Assembly: GCF_003994415.1 (NCBI RefSeq)
Contig: NZ_CP034689.1
Span: 5,456,001-5,520,000, forward strand
DNA: 64,000 nucleotides
Origin: Achromobacter spanius
GTDB taxonomy: Bacteria; Pseudomonadota; Gammaproteobacteria; Burkholderiales; Burkholderiaceae_B
Direction of reading: 5' to 3'
Shown: positions 1 through 8,886 of the stretch, piece after piece
Layout of the letters: each line of letters starts with the position of its first letter
How positions within the stretch are numbered: position 1 is the stretch's first letter
Notes under the pieces: model-generated
What the model was told of the DNA's origin: nothing
The model's database searches: none
Seen by the model: the letters and a program-made list of their open reading frames with translations, nothing else
Translations under genes and position numbers: made by a program

Positions 1-234
1 GTGACCATGCTGCAACTGGCGCTGGACATGTCCGTCAGCACCGAGACGCCCATCGGCTTTGGCCACGTCTACGCGCCGCAGCACTATGTAGACGCCTGGC
101 TGGCCGTGACGGGCGCGCCGGACTGGACCCCGGACGCGCTGGCCAGCCTGAAGCGCCACCTGATCGCGCGCGCCCAAGCCGCCATGGACGACCGCAACGA
201 CGGCCAAGCGGCATACGAAAATCGCGGGGGATAA
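1..234 (+). CDS. C-terminal fragment of an alpha/beta-hydrolase family (Abhydrolase_9-like) protein
   Basis: The reading frame is open from the first base, so the gene starts outside the window and only its last 77 codons are visible. The tail contains GFGHVYAPQHYVDAWLAV followed by a Trp-rich end, which resembles the C-terminus of the membrane-associated alpha/beta-hydrolase family PF10081, where a GHVYAPEHYIDAW-like block is typical. No catalytic residues lie in the visible part. The stop (TAA, 232-234) is 5 bases before the next start, so the two genes are probably cotranscribed. The family call is from memory of that motif. Confidence 0.6.
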   Translation: MTMLQLALDMSVSTETPIGFGHVYAPQHYVDAWLAVTGAPDWTPDALASLKRHLIARAQAAMDDRNDGQAAYENRGG

Positions 235-239
235 GGACA

Positions 240-959
240 GTGCGACCCGACATGCCAGACGCGCTGACGTCATTCTTTCGCAGCGGCAACATGCTGCGCA
301 GCCGCGACGTCAGCACACGCGTGCTGACCGCCACCCTGGATGTGCCCGCCCCACCGCCCCGGCTCGTGGCCGATTGGCAACGCGAGATCACGTCGCGGCT
401 GATGCTGGACGCGGGCGACGTCGAGCAGATGCCCCTGGCCCGCACGCAAACGCGATGGCCCGAGACCGCCCGCTGCATCCAGGCCATGCGGGACTGGACG
501 CGCGCGCTGGGCTGGCAAGACGTGCTGGCGCACAGCGACATGGCCTTGATGGCCTGCCGGGGCGCGCGCTACCACCACGACGGCGGGCAATATGGCGGCG
601 CGGCTTTCTGCAACCTGTTCCTGAGCGACGACAAGGGGCTGGACGTGCATTTTCCGGGCACGGGACATCGCATCCCGCTGGTGCGCGGCACCGCGCTGGT
701 CTTCGACACCTGCCAGCCCCACGCCGTGGTGCCGCGCAATGGGAGCCGCTTTGATGAAGCGGACTTTCCGGCCGACCAGGACTTGTCGCAATTGTTCCTA
801 AGCTGGGAGCTGCCGATCGACACCCCCGCCGTGGCGCAAACGCTGGGTATACGCTTTGATGTCGCGCCGCAGGCCGCCGCGCGTTGCGATGACGAGCAGG
901 TCTGGGTGAATGGCGCGCGCGCCGAACTGGATCCGGCTTGCGGGCAGTGGCTGGGCTAA
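240..959 (+). CDS. 2OG-Fe(II) oxygenase-like hypothetical protein
   Basis: This 239-residue soluble protein has no signal peptide. Residues 110-170 look like the double-stranded beta-helix core of a 2-oxoglutarate/Fe(II) oxygenase: an H-x-D at His112-His113-Asp114 (RYHHDGGQYGG), a distal His161 (CQPHAVVPR) and Arg166/Arg170 as possible co-substrate binders. The His161 element follows a V-R-G-T-A-L-V-F-D strand typical of the fold. The start is GTG at 240 right after TAAGGA; an ATG at 252 gives a more normal ribosome-binding spacing. It follows the hydrolase-family gene by 5 bases. The substrate is unknown and the fold assignment is inferred. Confidence 0.6.
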   Translation: MRPDMPDALTSFFRSGNMLRSRDVSTRVLTATLDVPAPPPRLVADWQREITSRLMLDAGDVEQMPLARTQTRWPETARCIQAMRDWTRALGWQDVLAHSDMALMACRGARYHHDGGQYGGAAFCNLFLSDDKGLDVHFPGTGHRIPLVRGTALVFDTCQPHAVVPRNGSRFDEADFPADQDLSQLFLSWELPIDTPAVAQTLGIRFDVAPQAAARCDDEQVWVNGARAELDPACGQWLG

Positions 960-1123
960 GGTTTCGGGCCCCGCTTGCGCCCCTGCTTGCGCCATTGCCG
1001 CGGCTTGTATTCAGTGACGCATGTGCGTGCCGGCAACGTCCCTGATTTCCCTCTGCCGCCGCTGCGTGCGCCACGGGCTACGTGTCAGCCGCCGCCGCTA
1101 TACTTTTCCCCACCCGGTGTTTT

Positions 1124-1168
1124 CGACCCGCTTTTCCGACCCGCTTTTCCAACCCGCTTTTCCAACCC
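1124..1168 (+). repeat. 13-bp tandem repeat, about 3.5 copies
   Basis: Units CGACCCGCTTTTC (1124-1136), CGACCCGCTTTTC (1137-1149) and CAACCCGCTTTTC (1150-1162) are followed by a partial CAACCC (1163-1168). The array sits in the 248-bp gap between the oxygenase-like gene and the PIG-L gene, just after a TATACT (1100-1105) that could serve as a -10 box. Confidence 0.8.
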
Positions 1169-1181
1169 TAAGTTACTTGCC

Positions 1182-1207
1182 GCGCAGCGCCCTCGCTGCG
1201 CCTTTTT
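1182..1207 (+). terminator. Intrinsic-terminator-like hairpin abutting the next start codon
   Basis: GCGCAGCG (1182-1189) pairs perfectly with CGCTGCGC (1194-1201) around a 4-base loop and is followed by CTTTTT (1202-1207). The T-run ends at the base before ATG 1208. It may end the upstream transcript or act as a leader attenuator for the PIG-L gene. Confidence 0.6.
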
Positions 1208-3319
1208 ATGCCCGCCTTGATGGACATGCCGCGCCCGCTATGCCGGGCGTTTTTCCGCACCGCCCGCCCCCTCGTTGCCGCCTTCGCCGCCGCGCTCTTT
1301 GCCGCCCTGGCCTTGGCTCCCGCTCCGGCACGGGCCGCCCCGCCCACGCTGGCCGAATGCAACGGCATCAAAGACCTGGCTTTCGTCGCCCATCTGGATG
1401 ACGACCTGCTGTTCATGAACCCCGACATCGCCTCCAACGTCGAGGCGGGCGGCTGCGTGCGCGTCGTCTACCTGACCGCCAGCGACGCCGGTGAAGGCGA
1501 ACCCTATATGCTGGGTCGCGAACGCGGCGTGCGCGCGGCCTACGCCTACATGGCACACAAGCCCGACGTCTGGAAGGCCGACACCGGCATTGCCGCCGGC
1601 CGCCAGATTGCGCGCTTCACCTTGCAAGACAATCCGCGCGTGCAGTTGTGGCACATGCGCTTGAAGGACCCATGGCTGGGCAAGGGTTGGGGCAGCCTGA
1701 CGCCGCTGAGCCGCACGGAATCCGAACCCGGCCATGACGTCGATACGCTGGGCCCCTACCGCGAGACCTACTCGCGCGAGCAATTGGTCGACACCCTGGC
1801 CGAGCTGATCCGCCAATATGCGCCAACCACCGTGCGCCATCTGGACGACACCATCGCCGTGCCGTACACGCAATTGTGCTGGCGCTGCGCGGGCCATGGG
1901 CACCCCGACCACATCGCCAGCGCAAGGCTGGCGCGCGAGGCCATGCTGCGCGTGCCCGGCAACTATGCCGAAACCGGCTACATCGACTACCCCAGCCAGG
2001 AACGCGCCACCAACCTGGCCGATTCCGAAATCGCCAGCAAGTCGGTGATCTTCCAGCACTACGCCTGGAACGACTACCACTATTGCGCCGGCCCCACCGG
2101 CTGCAAGGAACCGGCCGGCCCCGCTGCCGCCTGGGTGCAACGCGCCTATTACGTATCGCGCCAGGACATCGCGCCGCAGTTGTACCCGGACGGGCGCGGC
2201 GGATTGGTGGTATTTGCGGCGGGAGAAACCAGTGCCGCCGTCAGCCACTGGGACTCTGGCCAACGCCGCTGGCAAAGCCTGGGTGGGCGCACCACCGGCC
2301 CGGTGGTCTCGTTTGCCCATGCCGACGGCACGGCCGGCCTGATGGCGCGCGATCCGCTGGGCGGCGTGTGGGCCAACAAGCAACGCCACGACGGCACCTG
2401 GCAGGGCTGGCAAGCGCTGGGCGGCCTGCGCGTGACGCAGATTCCGGCCGTGGCGCCGCGCGGCGAAGCCGCCGCCGTGGCGCTGGGCTATGACGGCCTG
2501 CTGCACTGGATTGCCCCGTCCGGCATCGATGGCAGTTGGAGCACCTGGCAGGCCCTGCCGGCGCTGGACGGCGTCACCGGCGCACCGGCCGCCGCGCGCG
2601 GGGCCGACGGGCGCTACGTGGTCTTCGCCAACACCGCCCAGGGCAAGCTGTTCTACACCCGTCAACTGCCCGCCTCGCAAGGCAAGCAGGCCCCCTGGCA
2701 AGCCTGGCGCCCGGTAGCCGCGCCGATCACCGCGGGCGGCCTGGCCGCCATCCGCAACCAGGAAGACCGCGTCGAACTCTATTTCCGCGAACGCGGCGAC
2801 AACCATCTGACCAAGCTGGTGGAAACCGGCGACACCACCGACCTGAACATGGACTGGAGCCCCCCCACCGACCTGGGCCTGCCCTTCATCGGACGCCCCG
2901 CCATCCAGGCCGACGCACGCGGCAACGTGATGCTGGCGCTCTTGGAACGCGCGGGCGGCCCGCTCTGGCTGGTCGAGCGCGGCATACCCATCAAGCTGGA
3001 CGCCGACGCGGCCTCGCCGCCCGCGCTCAACATCATCGACGGCGTTGTCTATGTCGTGGCCCGCAGCGCGGGCGGCCCGCAACGCTATCAAGTGCTGTCA
3101 CGCCGCAATGGCGCCTGGGCGGAACGCCTGACGCTGGACGGCGTGCCGGGCAGCGGCGGCGGCCCCTTCGCCGCGATGGCGGCACGCCCGGCCGACCTGC
3201 CCAACCTGGGCGCGAATGCCGCAAGCAATATCGTCGTGGTGCGTCCCTCGGCCAACGACAGCGGCACGCTGACGGTGGAACGCATGCCCACGCAGGCATC
3301 GCGCACCGCCACGCGCTAG
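1208..3319 (+). CDS. Secreted PIG-L family deacetylase with C-terminal PLL-like beta-propeller
   Basis: The N-terminus (residues 1-45) is a long signal peptide ending near ARA-APP. Residues 58-240 form a PIG-L/LmbE N-acetylsugar deacetylase domain: the first metal motif is AHLDDDLLFM at residues 61-70, with Leu where the family usually has Pro (AHPDDD), and HPDH near residue 231 gives the second zinc motif. From about residue 330 the protein has repeated W-x-S-L-G and W-Q-x-W units (RRWQSLGG, GTWQGWQALGG, SWSTWQAL) typical of PLL/fucolectin-like propellers that bind sugars. It probably deacetylates an extracellular or periplasmic glycan. ATG 1208 has no ribosome-binding site because a hairpin abuts it; ATG 1220 or 1226 is also possible. 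Confidence 0.8.
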   Translation: MPALMDMPRPLCRAFFRTARPLVAAFAAALFAALALAPAPARAAPPTLAECNGIKDLAFVAHLDDDLLFMNPDIASNVEAGGCVRVVYLTASDAGEGEPYMLGRERGVRAAYAYMAHKPDVWKADTGIAAGRQIARFTLQDNPRVQLWHMRLKDPWLGKGWGSLTPLSRTESEPGHDVDTLGPYRETYSREQLVDTLAELIRQYAPTTVRHLDDTIAVPYTQLCWRCAGHGHPDHIASARLAREAMLRVPGNYAETGYIDYPSQERATNLADSEIASKSVIFQHYAWNDYHYCAGPTGCKEPAGPAAAWVQRAYYVSRQDIAPQLYPDGRGGLVVFAAGETSAAVSHWDSGQRRWQSLGGRTTGPVVSFAHADGTAGLMARDPLGGVWANKQRHDGTWQGWQALGGLRVTQIPAVAPRGEAAAVALGYDGLLHWIAPSGIDGSWSTWQALPALDGVTGAPAAARGADGRYVVFANTAQGKLFYTRQLPASQGKQAPWQAWRPVAAPITAGGLAAIRNQEDRVELYFRERGDNHLTKLVETGDTTDLNMDWSPPTDLGLPFIGRPAIQADARGNVMLALLERAGGPLWLVERGIPIKLDADAASPPALNIIDGVVYVVARSAGGPQRYQVLSRRNGAWAERLTLDGVPGSGGGPFAAMAARPADLPNLGANAASNIVVVRPSANDSGTLTVERMPTQASRTATR

Positions 3320-3337
3320 CAGGAAGGGTCCGAAATC

Positions 3338-5212
3338 CTAAGTGAAATGCCCGCCACGCAGCGCGGCGGCAACCTCGTCCAACACCGGGCCCCATGCGTG
3401 GGGCTCGGGTTGGCGAAACAGCCGCATGGACGGATACCAGGGCGTGTCGGCGCGGTGTTGCAGCCAGCGCCAGTCCGGCGCAAACGGCAGCATGACCCAC
3501 ACCGGGCAGCCCAGCGCGCCAGCCAGATGCGCCGGCGCGGAATCAACCGACACCAGCACGTCCAGCAGCGTGATCAAGGCGGCGGTGTCGTCGAAGTCCT
3601 GGATGCCATCGCTTGGAGACACCAGCGCCATGCCGGGCGGCGGCATGGCTGCCTGCGCCGCCGCCGGGCCTTTTTGCAGGCTGATGAAGGAGGCCTGCGC
3701 TTGAGCCAGTGGCGCCAGGTCGGCCAGGTTCAGGGAACGTTCCGCGTCGTTTGGATGACTGGGCCTGCCGGCCCACACCAGCCCCACCCAGGGCCGCGGC
3801 AAGGCCGCCAGGCGCTCGCGCCAGTGCGCCACGCGCAGCGGGTCGGCGCGCAGGTAGGCCGTGCGCACCGGCAGGTCGTTCAGGCGCAGGCCCAGCGCCA
3901 GCGGCAGGCTCATCAATTCGCAATGAAAGTCGAACGCGGGCGGCAGCGTGCCCGCCCGAATGATCTGATCATGGCCGCCACCGCGTTCGGCCAGCGCATG
4001 GCATTCCGTATTGACCTCCAACACCACCCGCGCCCCGCTGCGCTCTCGCGCCCAGGCCAGCAGCCGCAGAAACTGGAAGGTATCGCCATAGCCTTGTTCG
4101 TCATGGATCAGCAGGGTTTTGCCGGGAATGGCCTGCCCTTCCCAACGCGGCTTGTGCATCGGCCGGCCTAGCATCGTGGTATGCGGCATCTGGTAGCGAA
4201 AACGGTATTCGCGCCAGCCGGTGTCAAAGTCGCCTTGCTGCAGCGCGACCTCGGCCAGGTCGAAGCGCGCACCGGCATCGGCAGGCGTGGCTTGCACCAG
4301 GTTTTCAAGCAGCGCGCGGGCCTCGTCCAGCTTGCCCTGTTTGCGCAATGCCTGCGCCTGTCGTCGCGCCTGTGCCAGAGCTTGCGCCAACTCGGCTTGC
4401 GCGGGTGGGCCGGCACGGGCGCCTTCGGCCCCCATCGCCGCAGCGCGCGCAAGCTCGATCTGCCGCAGATTCTGGTGCGCTTGCGGTATCAAGGGGTCGA
4501 TGTCGATGGCGCGGCGCGCCGTGGCCAAGGCCGCGTCATGTTGGCCATCATCGCTTAAGGCCACCGCCATGTTGCCGAGGGCTTGCGCGTAGTTCGGATT
4601 CAGCGCCAGCGCCCGGCGATAGTGCAGAAGCGCCTGCGCGTTGTCGCCCAGACGCTTGCAGGTATTGCCCAGATTGTTGTGCGCCTCGGGGCTGTCGGGC
4701 AGGATCGCGGCCACGCGCCGCAGGCAGTCCAGGCTGTCGACCAGTTGGCCAGCCTCTTGCAGGATGATGCCCAGGTTGTTCCAGCCCTGCGCCTCGTCAG
4801 GCGCCAACGCCACCGCGCGCCGTGCCGCGCTTTCCGCTTCGGCCAGCGCGCCCTGGCGGCGGCAGATTTCAGCCAGGTTGCCGTGATAGCTGGCGGGCGC
4901 AAGCGGCGACCGGCAGGCGACGCGCAGATGCTCGATCGCCACCTTCGGCAAGCCATAGGCGTGGGCCATCAAGCCCAACAGGTGCCGGGCATCGAGTTGG
5001 TCCGGCGCCACGTCCAATACCCGCAGACAGAGCTGCTCGGCTTCTGGCGCCTGGCCCGCGTTCCAGTGCGCATACGCCTGACTCAACGCGGCGGAAACGC
5101 TCAATGGCGCAACGGAGGAAGGGGTTTGCTTGGCCAAGATGTCAGCGCCGCGGCGGCGCGCCCGAATCGGAAAAGCTTGATTATCCCCGCAGCGGCACCG
5201 AACGTTCGCCAT
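3338..5212 (-). CDS. TPR-repeat glycosyltransferase-like protein (GT9/OGT-like C-terminus)
   Basis: The N-terminal half has at least five TPR units in a row (for example WNNLGIILQEAGQLVDSLDC and HNNLGNTCKRLGDNAQALLH). A linker follows, then a C-terminal glycosyltransferase-like domain with LLIHDEQGYGDTFQFLRLL, LVWAGRPSHPND and SVDSAPAHLAGALG, the last resembling the nucleotide-sugar loop of ADP-heptose transferases. It is cytoplasmic. The start is uncertain: ATG 5212 is used here, the frame is open to ATG 5299, and TTG 5137 gives a start just before the first TPR; none has a clear ribosome-binding site. It lies divergent from the autotransporter gene, so it may glycosylate that or another surface protein, which is an inference from position. 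Confidence 0.75.
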   Translation of the reverse strand: MANVRCRCGDNQAFPIRARRRGADILAKQTPSSVAPLSVSAALSQAYAHWNAGQAPEAEQLCLRVLDVAPDQLDARHLLGLMAHAYGLPKVAIEHLRVACRSPLAPASYHGNLAEICRRQGALAEAESAARRAVALAPDEAQGWNNLGIILQEAGQLVDSLDCLRRVAAILPDSPEAHNNLGNTCKRLGDNAQALLHYRRALALNPNYAQALGNMAVALSDDGQHDAALATARRAIDIDPLIPQAHQNLRQIELARAAAMGAEGARAGPPAQAELAQALAQARRQAQALRKQGKLDEARALLENLVQATPADAGARFDLAEVALQQGDFDTGWREYRFRYQMPHTTMLGRPMHKPRWEGQAIPGKTLLIHDEQGYGDTFQFLRLLAWARERSGARVVLEVNTECHALAERGGGHDQIIRAGTLPPAFDFHCELMSLPLALGLRLNDLPVRTAYLRADPLRVAHWRERLAALPRPWVGLVWAGRPSHPNDAERSLNLADLAPLAQAQASFISLQKGPAAAQAAMPPPGMALVSPSDGIQDFDDTAALITLLDVLVSVDSAPAHLAGALGCPVWVMLPFAPDWRWLQHRADTPWYPSMRLFRQPEPHAWGPVLDEVAAALRGGHFT

Positions 5213-5464
5213 CAGCCGCAGAGCCAGTCCCCGTGCGGCTCGCCGCTTGCGCAAGGGGGGATAAATCGATATCAGCAGGCAAAAACACCACTTTTTCAAG
5301 CAAATGCCAGAACGGCAAATACGGTATTAATGACGCGGAATTTTCCCGCCCACTGATAAGCCATTCCCGAAACCTCCTCTGCCCCCTGATGCGGGCGTCG
5401 GACACACGCGCGTTTTTTCCTGACGCGTCGAGGAATGTCCGCCCCCCCCTTGGAGGACCGCATT

Positions 5465-8400
5465 TTGAATCACATTTACCGGCTGGTATGGAATCGTAAA
5501 TTGCGCGTCTGGCAGGCGGCGTCGGAACTGGCCACGCAATCGCACGGCGGGCGCTCATCCGCGCAGGGCAATGTCGCGGCGCGCATGCCGCGTTACGCGG
5601 CCGGGCTGGCGCTGGCGTTTGGGCTGAGCGGCGTCAGCGCGGCGGTGCAGGCGGCCTGTTCGGTTGTCGACGTCACCGTCACGTGCACGGGCGCGGCCGA
5701 TCCCGGCGCGCCCGGCTTTGCCAGCAATGCCAACCTGCTTGATGTGACCGTGGAGCTTGGCGCAACGGTCGGCGTCGACCCCACGACCGGCGGCACGGCC
5801 ATGAGCCTGACCGGCAGCAATATCACCTTGAGCAATGCCGGCCGCATCGACGCCAATCTGCTTGGTGCGTCGACGGGCGCCTCGTCTGGGCTGGTGGTGG
5901 GCAATGCGTCCGCCAGCACGATCCACATTTCGAACCTGGCGTCGGGCACGCTGGGCGGCGTGGTGGATTCGATAAGCCCGCTGCCCAGCCTGGCCGGTCT
6001 GGCGTTGGCCGTGCAGAACGGTACGGGCGGGGTCAGCCATCTGACAAATGCGGGCATCATCCAAAGCTCGCCCAGAGCCGGCATGTCGACGTCAAACGCG
6101 GACATGCCGGTGATCGCCGCATATGGCGGCGGCCGCGTGGACTTCGTCAATCAAGGCACGATCACGGGACGGATCGGCTTCCAGGCGACCGGCACGCCGG
6201 GCGTGGGCCACAGCTTTGTGAACGCGGGCACCATCCTGGGTGGCGTGTCGCTGGGGCAAGGCGGCAACAACACCTACACGGCAGTGTCGGGTTCGTACCT
6301 GGCGCGAGGCACCGGCCTTGCCACCGCAGACTGGTTCGTGGCCGACATACCGGGGCTGAGCTTTGCGCCGCCCGGCACGGTGGATGGCGGCACGGGCGCG
6401 GGCGACACGCTGGTGCTGCAAAACGTATTGCCCTCGGCCGGCGTCGGCGTCGGCACCGGCGGCGGCGTCATGTCCATATCGGGCAACACATACATCAACT
6501 TTGACGTCTTGCGGGTCAATAGCGGCTCGTGGAACCTGGACGGCGTGTTGCTGAACAGCAGCGGTGTCGCGGAACTGAATGGCGGCCAGGCCAACCTAGC
6601 CGACGGCAGCGTGTTGGGCACCGCCGAGATCCGGGCAAACGGCGGCGCCATCGCCCTGGCCATGGGCGGCCAGACGCTTGCCAACAACATCGTGCTGGGC
6701 GCCCAGGGCCTGCGCACGACGGGGGCAAACGATTTCACCCTGTCTGGCAACCTGTCCGGCTCGGGCGGCTTGACCAAGGAAGGCGCGGGCACGCTGACGC
6801 TGATCGGGACGAATTCCTATACCGGTGTGACGCTCATCAGCGCGGGCACCTTGCAGGTTGGTGACGGCGCCGTGTCGGGCAGCATTGCCGGCAACGTGAA
6901 TATCGCCAGCGGCGCCACACTGGCCTTTGACCGTAGCGACCGCGTGGTGTTCGGCGGTGCGGTGAGCGGCGCGGGCCAATTGCGCCACGCTGGCGCGGGC
7001 ACGCTGGTGCTGACCGGCCAGAACACTTTTACGGGCAACACCCTGATCGACACGGGCACGCTGCAAGTGGGCGATGGCGGCACCACCGGCTTCATCACCG
7101 GCAACATTGCCAACCAGGGCAGCCTGGTCTTCAACCGTTCGGACGACCTCGTCTACGCGGGTGCGATATCCGGCGCGGGCGGCACAAGCAAACTGGGCGC
7201 GGGCGCACTGGTCCTGACCGGCGACAGCAGCGCCTACACCGGCATCACGCAGTTGTCGGCGGGCACCTTGCAAGTGGACGGAAAACTGGGCGGCAGCGTG
7301 CTGGCGGCAACGGGTACGACGTTGGCCGGCGCGGGCGGCTTGAACAGCGTCACCGTGGGTTCGGGTGCAACGCTGTCGCCGGGCAACGCGACCACGCAGC
7401 AGGGCCGCATGACGCTGTCGGGCGACCTGACTTTCCAACCCGGCTCCACGTACCGCGTCACCAGCACGGCCAACGGGCAGAACAGCAGCGTGCAGGTGGA
7501 CGGCACCGCCAACCTGGGCGGCTCGGTCGTGCAGGTGGGTGAAAACGGCAACTACGCGGCCTCCACCACCTACACCATCCTGTCCGCGAACAACGGCGTG
7601 CAAGGCCGCTTTGACACCGTCTCCAGCAACCTGGCGTTTCTGACGCCGTCGCTGTCCTACGACAGCAATCGGGTTGATCTGGTGGTGAACTTGAAGGACG
7701 TGCCCGCGGACGGTGGCGGCTCGCGCCCCATCGAATTCGCCGACGCGGCCGTCACCGGCAACCAGCGATCCGTGGCTGGCGCACTGCAAAGCCTGCCCAC
7801 CAACAGCGCGCTTTACCGGCACATCCTGAACCTGCCCAACGGCGCGCCACCCGAAGCGTTCGATGCGCTGTCCGGCGAAGCCCACGCCAGCACGGTGTCG
7901 GTGCTGCAGAACGTAAGCGGCTCGTTCACGCAAATGCCGATGACGCGCCTGCACGCCAACCTTAACGCTGGCCAGGTTCCCGGCGCGCCCACCGCGCAAC
8001 TGGGCATGGGCGACGCGGCCTCGTTGCCCCAGTCGGCCGCGCAACCCTTGTGGACCCAGGTCTTCGGCAAATGGACCACGCTGGCGGGCGACAGCAACAG
8101 CGCCAAGACGACCCAATCGGACGCTGGCGTCACCATCGGCGGCGACGTGGCCGTGGGCGGGGGCTGGCGCTTGGGTGGCGCGGTCGGCTACGCTAACAGC
8201 GACAGCCGCACCCGTGAACGCGCCTCAAGCGCCGAGACCGACAGCTACAGCATCGCGGTATACGGCGGCAAGGCGTTCGATGCGGGTCCGGGCAAGATCA
8301 ACCTCAGCCTGGGCGCGGCCTACTCCTGGCACGATGTGGACACCCAACGCAGCACCGCCGCCGCCGGACTCGACCAGACCCTGAAAGCCAGCTACGGCGC

Positions 8401-8878
8401 CAGCACCAGCCAGTTCTTCACTGAACTCGGCTACGCCGCGCCCGTCAACGAGCACCTGACGCTGGAACCCTTCATCGCCGCCAACTACAGTGACCTGCGC
8501 ACGCGCGGCTTTACGGAATCAGGTGGTGACGCGGCGCTGCGCGGCCAAAGCAGCCGCAACGACATCACCACCACCACGCTGGGGCTGCATGCGCTGACCA
8601 CGTTCGACAGCGCGGGCGCACGCGGCTACGCGCGCGGCACGCTGGGCTGGCGCCACGCCTTCGGCGACCTGAACCCGGCCAGCGTGCTGGCTTTTGCGCA
8701 AGGGGGAGATTCGTTCACGGCAACCGGCACGCCGGTCGCGCGCGATGCGGTGGTGGTGGAACTGGGCGTGGGCATTGCCGTCAGCAAGCGCACCACGGTG
8801 GGCGTGAGCTACGGCGGGCAGTTCGGCGACGGCAACCGCCAGAACATCGGCACGCTGGACGTGCGCTACCGCTTCTGA
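5465..8878 (+). CDS. Autotransporter (type Va) with ESPR signal and PATR repeats
   Basis: The start is TTG 5465, preceded by TGGAGGA (5451-5457) at 7 bases, giving NHIYRLVWNRKLRVWQAASE, the classic extended signal peptide region of large autotransporters; a hydrophobic core ending near VQA-ACS follows. The Gly/Ser/Thr-rich passenger has at least three autotransporter-associated beta-strand repeats (GAGTLTLIGTNSYTG, GAGTLVLTGQNTFTG, GAGALVLTGDSSAYTG). The last 280 residues form the 12-strand outer-membrane beta domain, ending in the aromatic RYRF that BAM recognises. No protease triad or RGD was seen, so an adhesin-like role is likely. The ATG at 5435 adds ten residues ahead of the ESPR and is a less likely start. 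Confidence 0.93.
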   Translation: MNHIYRLVWNRKLRVWQAASELATQSHGGRSSAQGNVAARMPRYAAGLALAFGLSGVSAAVQAACSVVDVTVTCTGAADPGAPGFASNANLLDVTVELGATVGVDPTTGGTAMSLTGSNITLSNAGRIDANLLGASTGASSGLVVGNASASTIHISNLASGTLGGVVDSISPLPSLAGLALAVQNGTGGVSHLTNAGIIQSSPRAGMSTSNADMPVIAAYGGGRVDFVNQGTITGRIGFQATGTPGVGHSFVNAGTILGGVSLGQGGNNTYTAVSGSYLARGTGLATADWFVADIPGLSFAPPGTVDGGTGAGDTLVLQNVLPSAGVGVGTGGGVMSISGNTYINFDVLRVNSGSWNLDGVLLNSSGVAELNGGQANLADGSVLGTAEIRANGGAIALAMGGQTLANNIVLGAQGLRTTGANDFTLSGNLSGSGGLTKEGAGTLTLIGTNSYTGVTLISAGTLQVGDGAVSGSIAGNVNIASGATLAFDRSDRVVFGGAVSGAGQLRHAGAGTLVLTGQNTFTGNTLIDTGTLQVGDGGTTGFITGNIANQGSLVFNRSDDLVYAGAISGAGGTSKLGAGALVLTGDSSAYTGITQLSAGTLQVDGKLGGSVLAATGTTLAGAGGLNSVTVGSGATLSPGNATTQQGRMTLSGDLTFQPGSTYRVTSTANGQNSSVQVDGTANLGGSVVQVGENGNYAASTTYTILSANNGVQGRFDTVSSNLAFLTPSLSYDSNRVDLVVNLKDVPADGGGSRPIEFADAAVTGNQRSVAGALQSLPTNSALYRHILNLPNGAPPEAFDALSGEAHASTVSVLQNVSGSFTQMPMTRLHANLNAGQVPGAPTAQLGMGDAASLPQSAAQPLWTQVFGKWTTLAGDSNSAKTTQSDAGVTIGGDVAVGGGWRLGGAVGYANSDSRTRERASSAETDSYSIAVYGGKAFDAGPGKINLSLGAAYSWHDVDTQRSTAAAGLDQTLKASYGASTSQFFTELGYAAPVNEHLTLEPFIAANYSDLRTRGFTESGGDAALRGQSSRNDITTTTLGLHALTTFDSAGARGYARGTLGWRHAFGDLNPASVLAFAQGGDSFTATGTPVARDAVVVELGVGIAVSKRTTVGVSYGGQFGDGNRQNIGTLDVRYRF

Positions 8879-8886
8879 TCGACGTG

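Noticed and set aside
1238..3091. 617-codon open frame on the minus strand
   Set aside because: It is antisense to the PIG-L gene, has no family motifs and arises from GC-rich codon bias.
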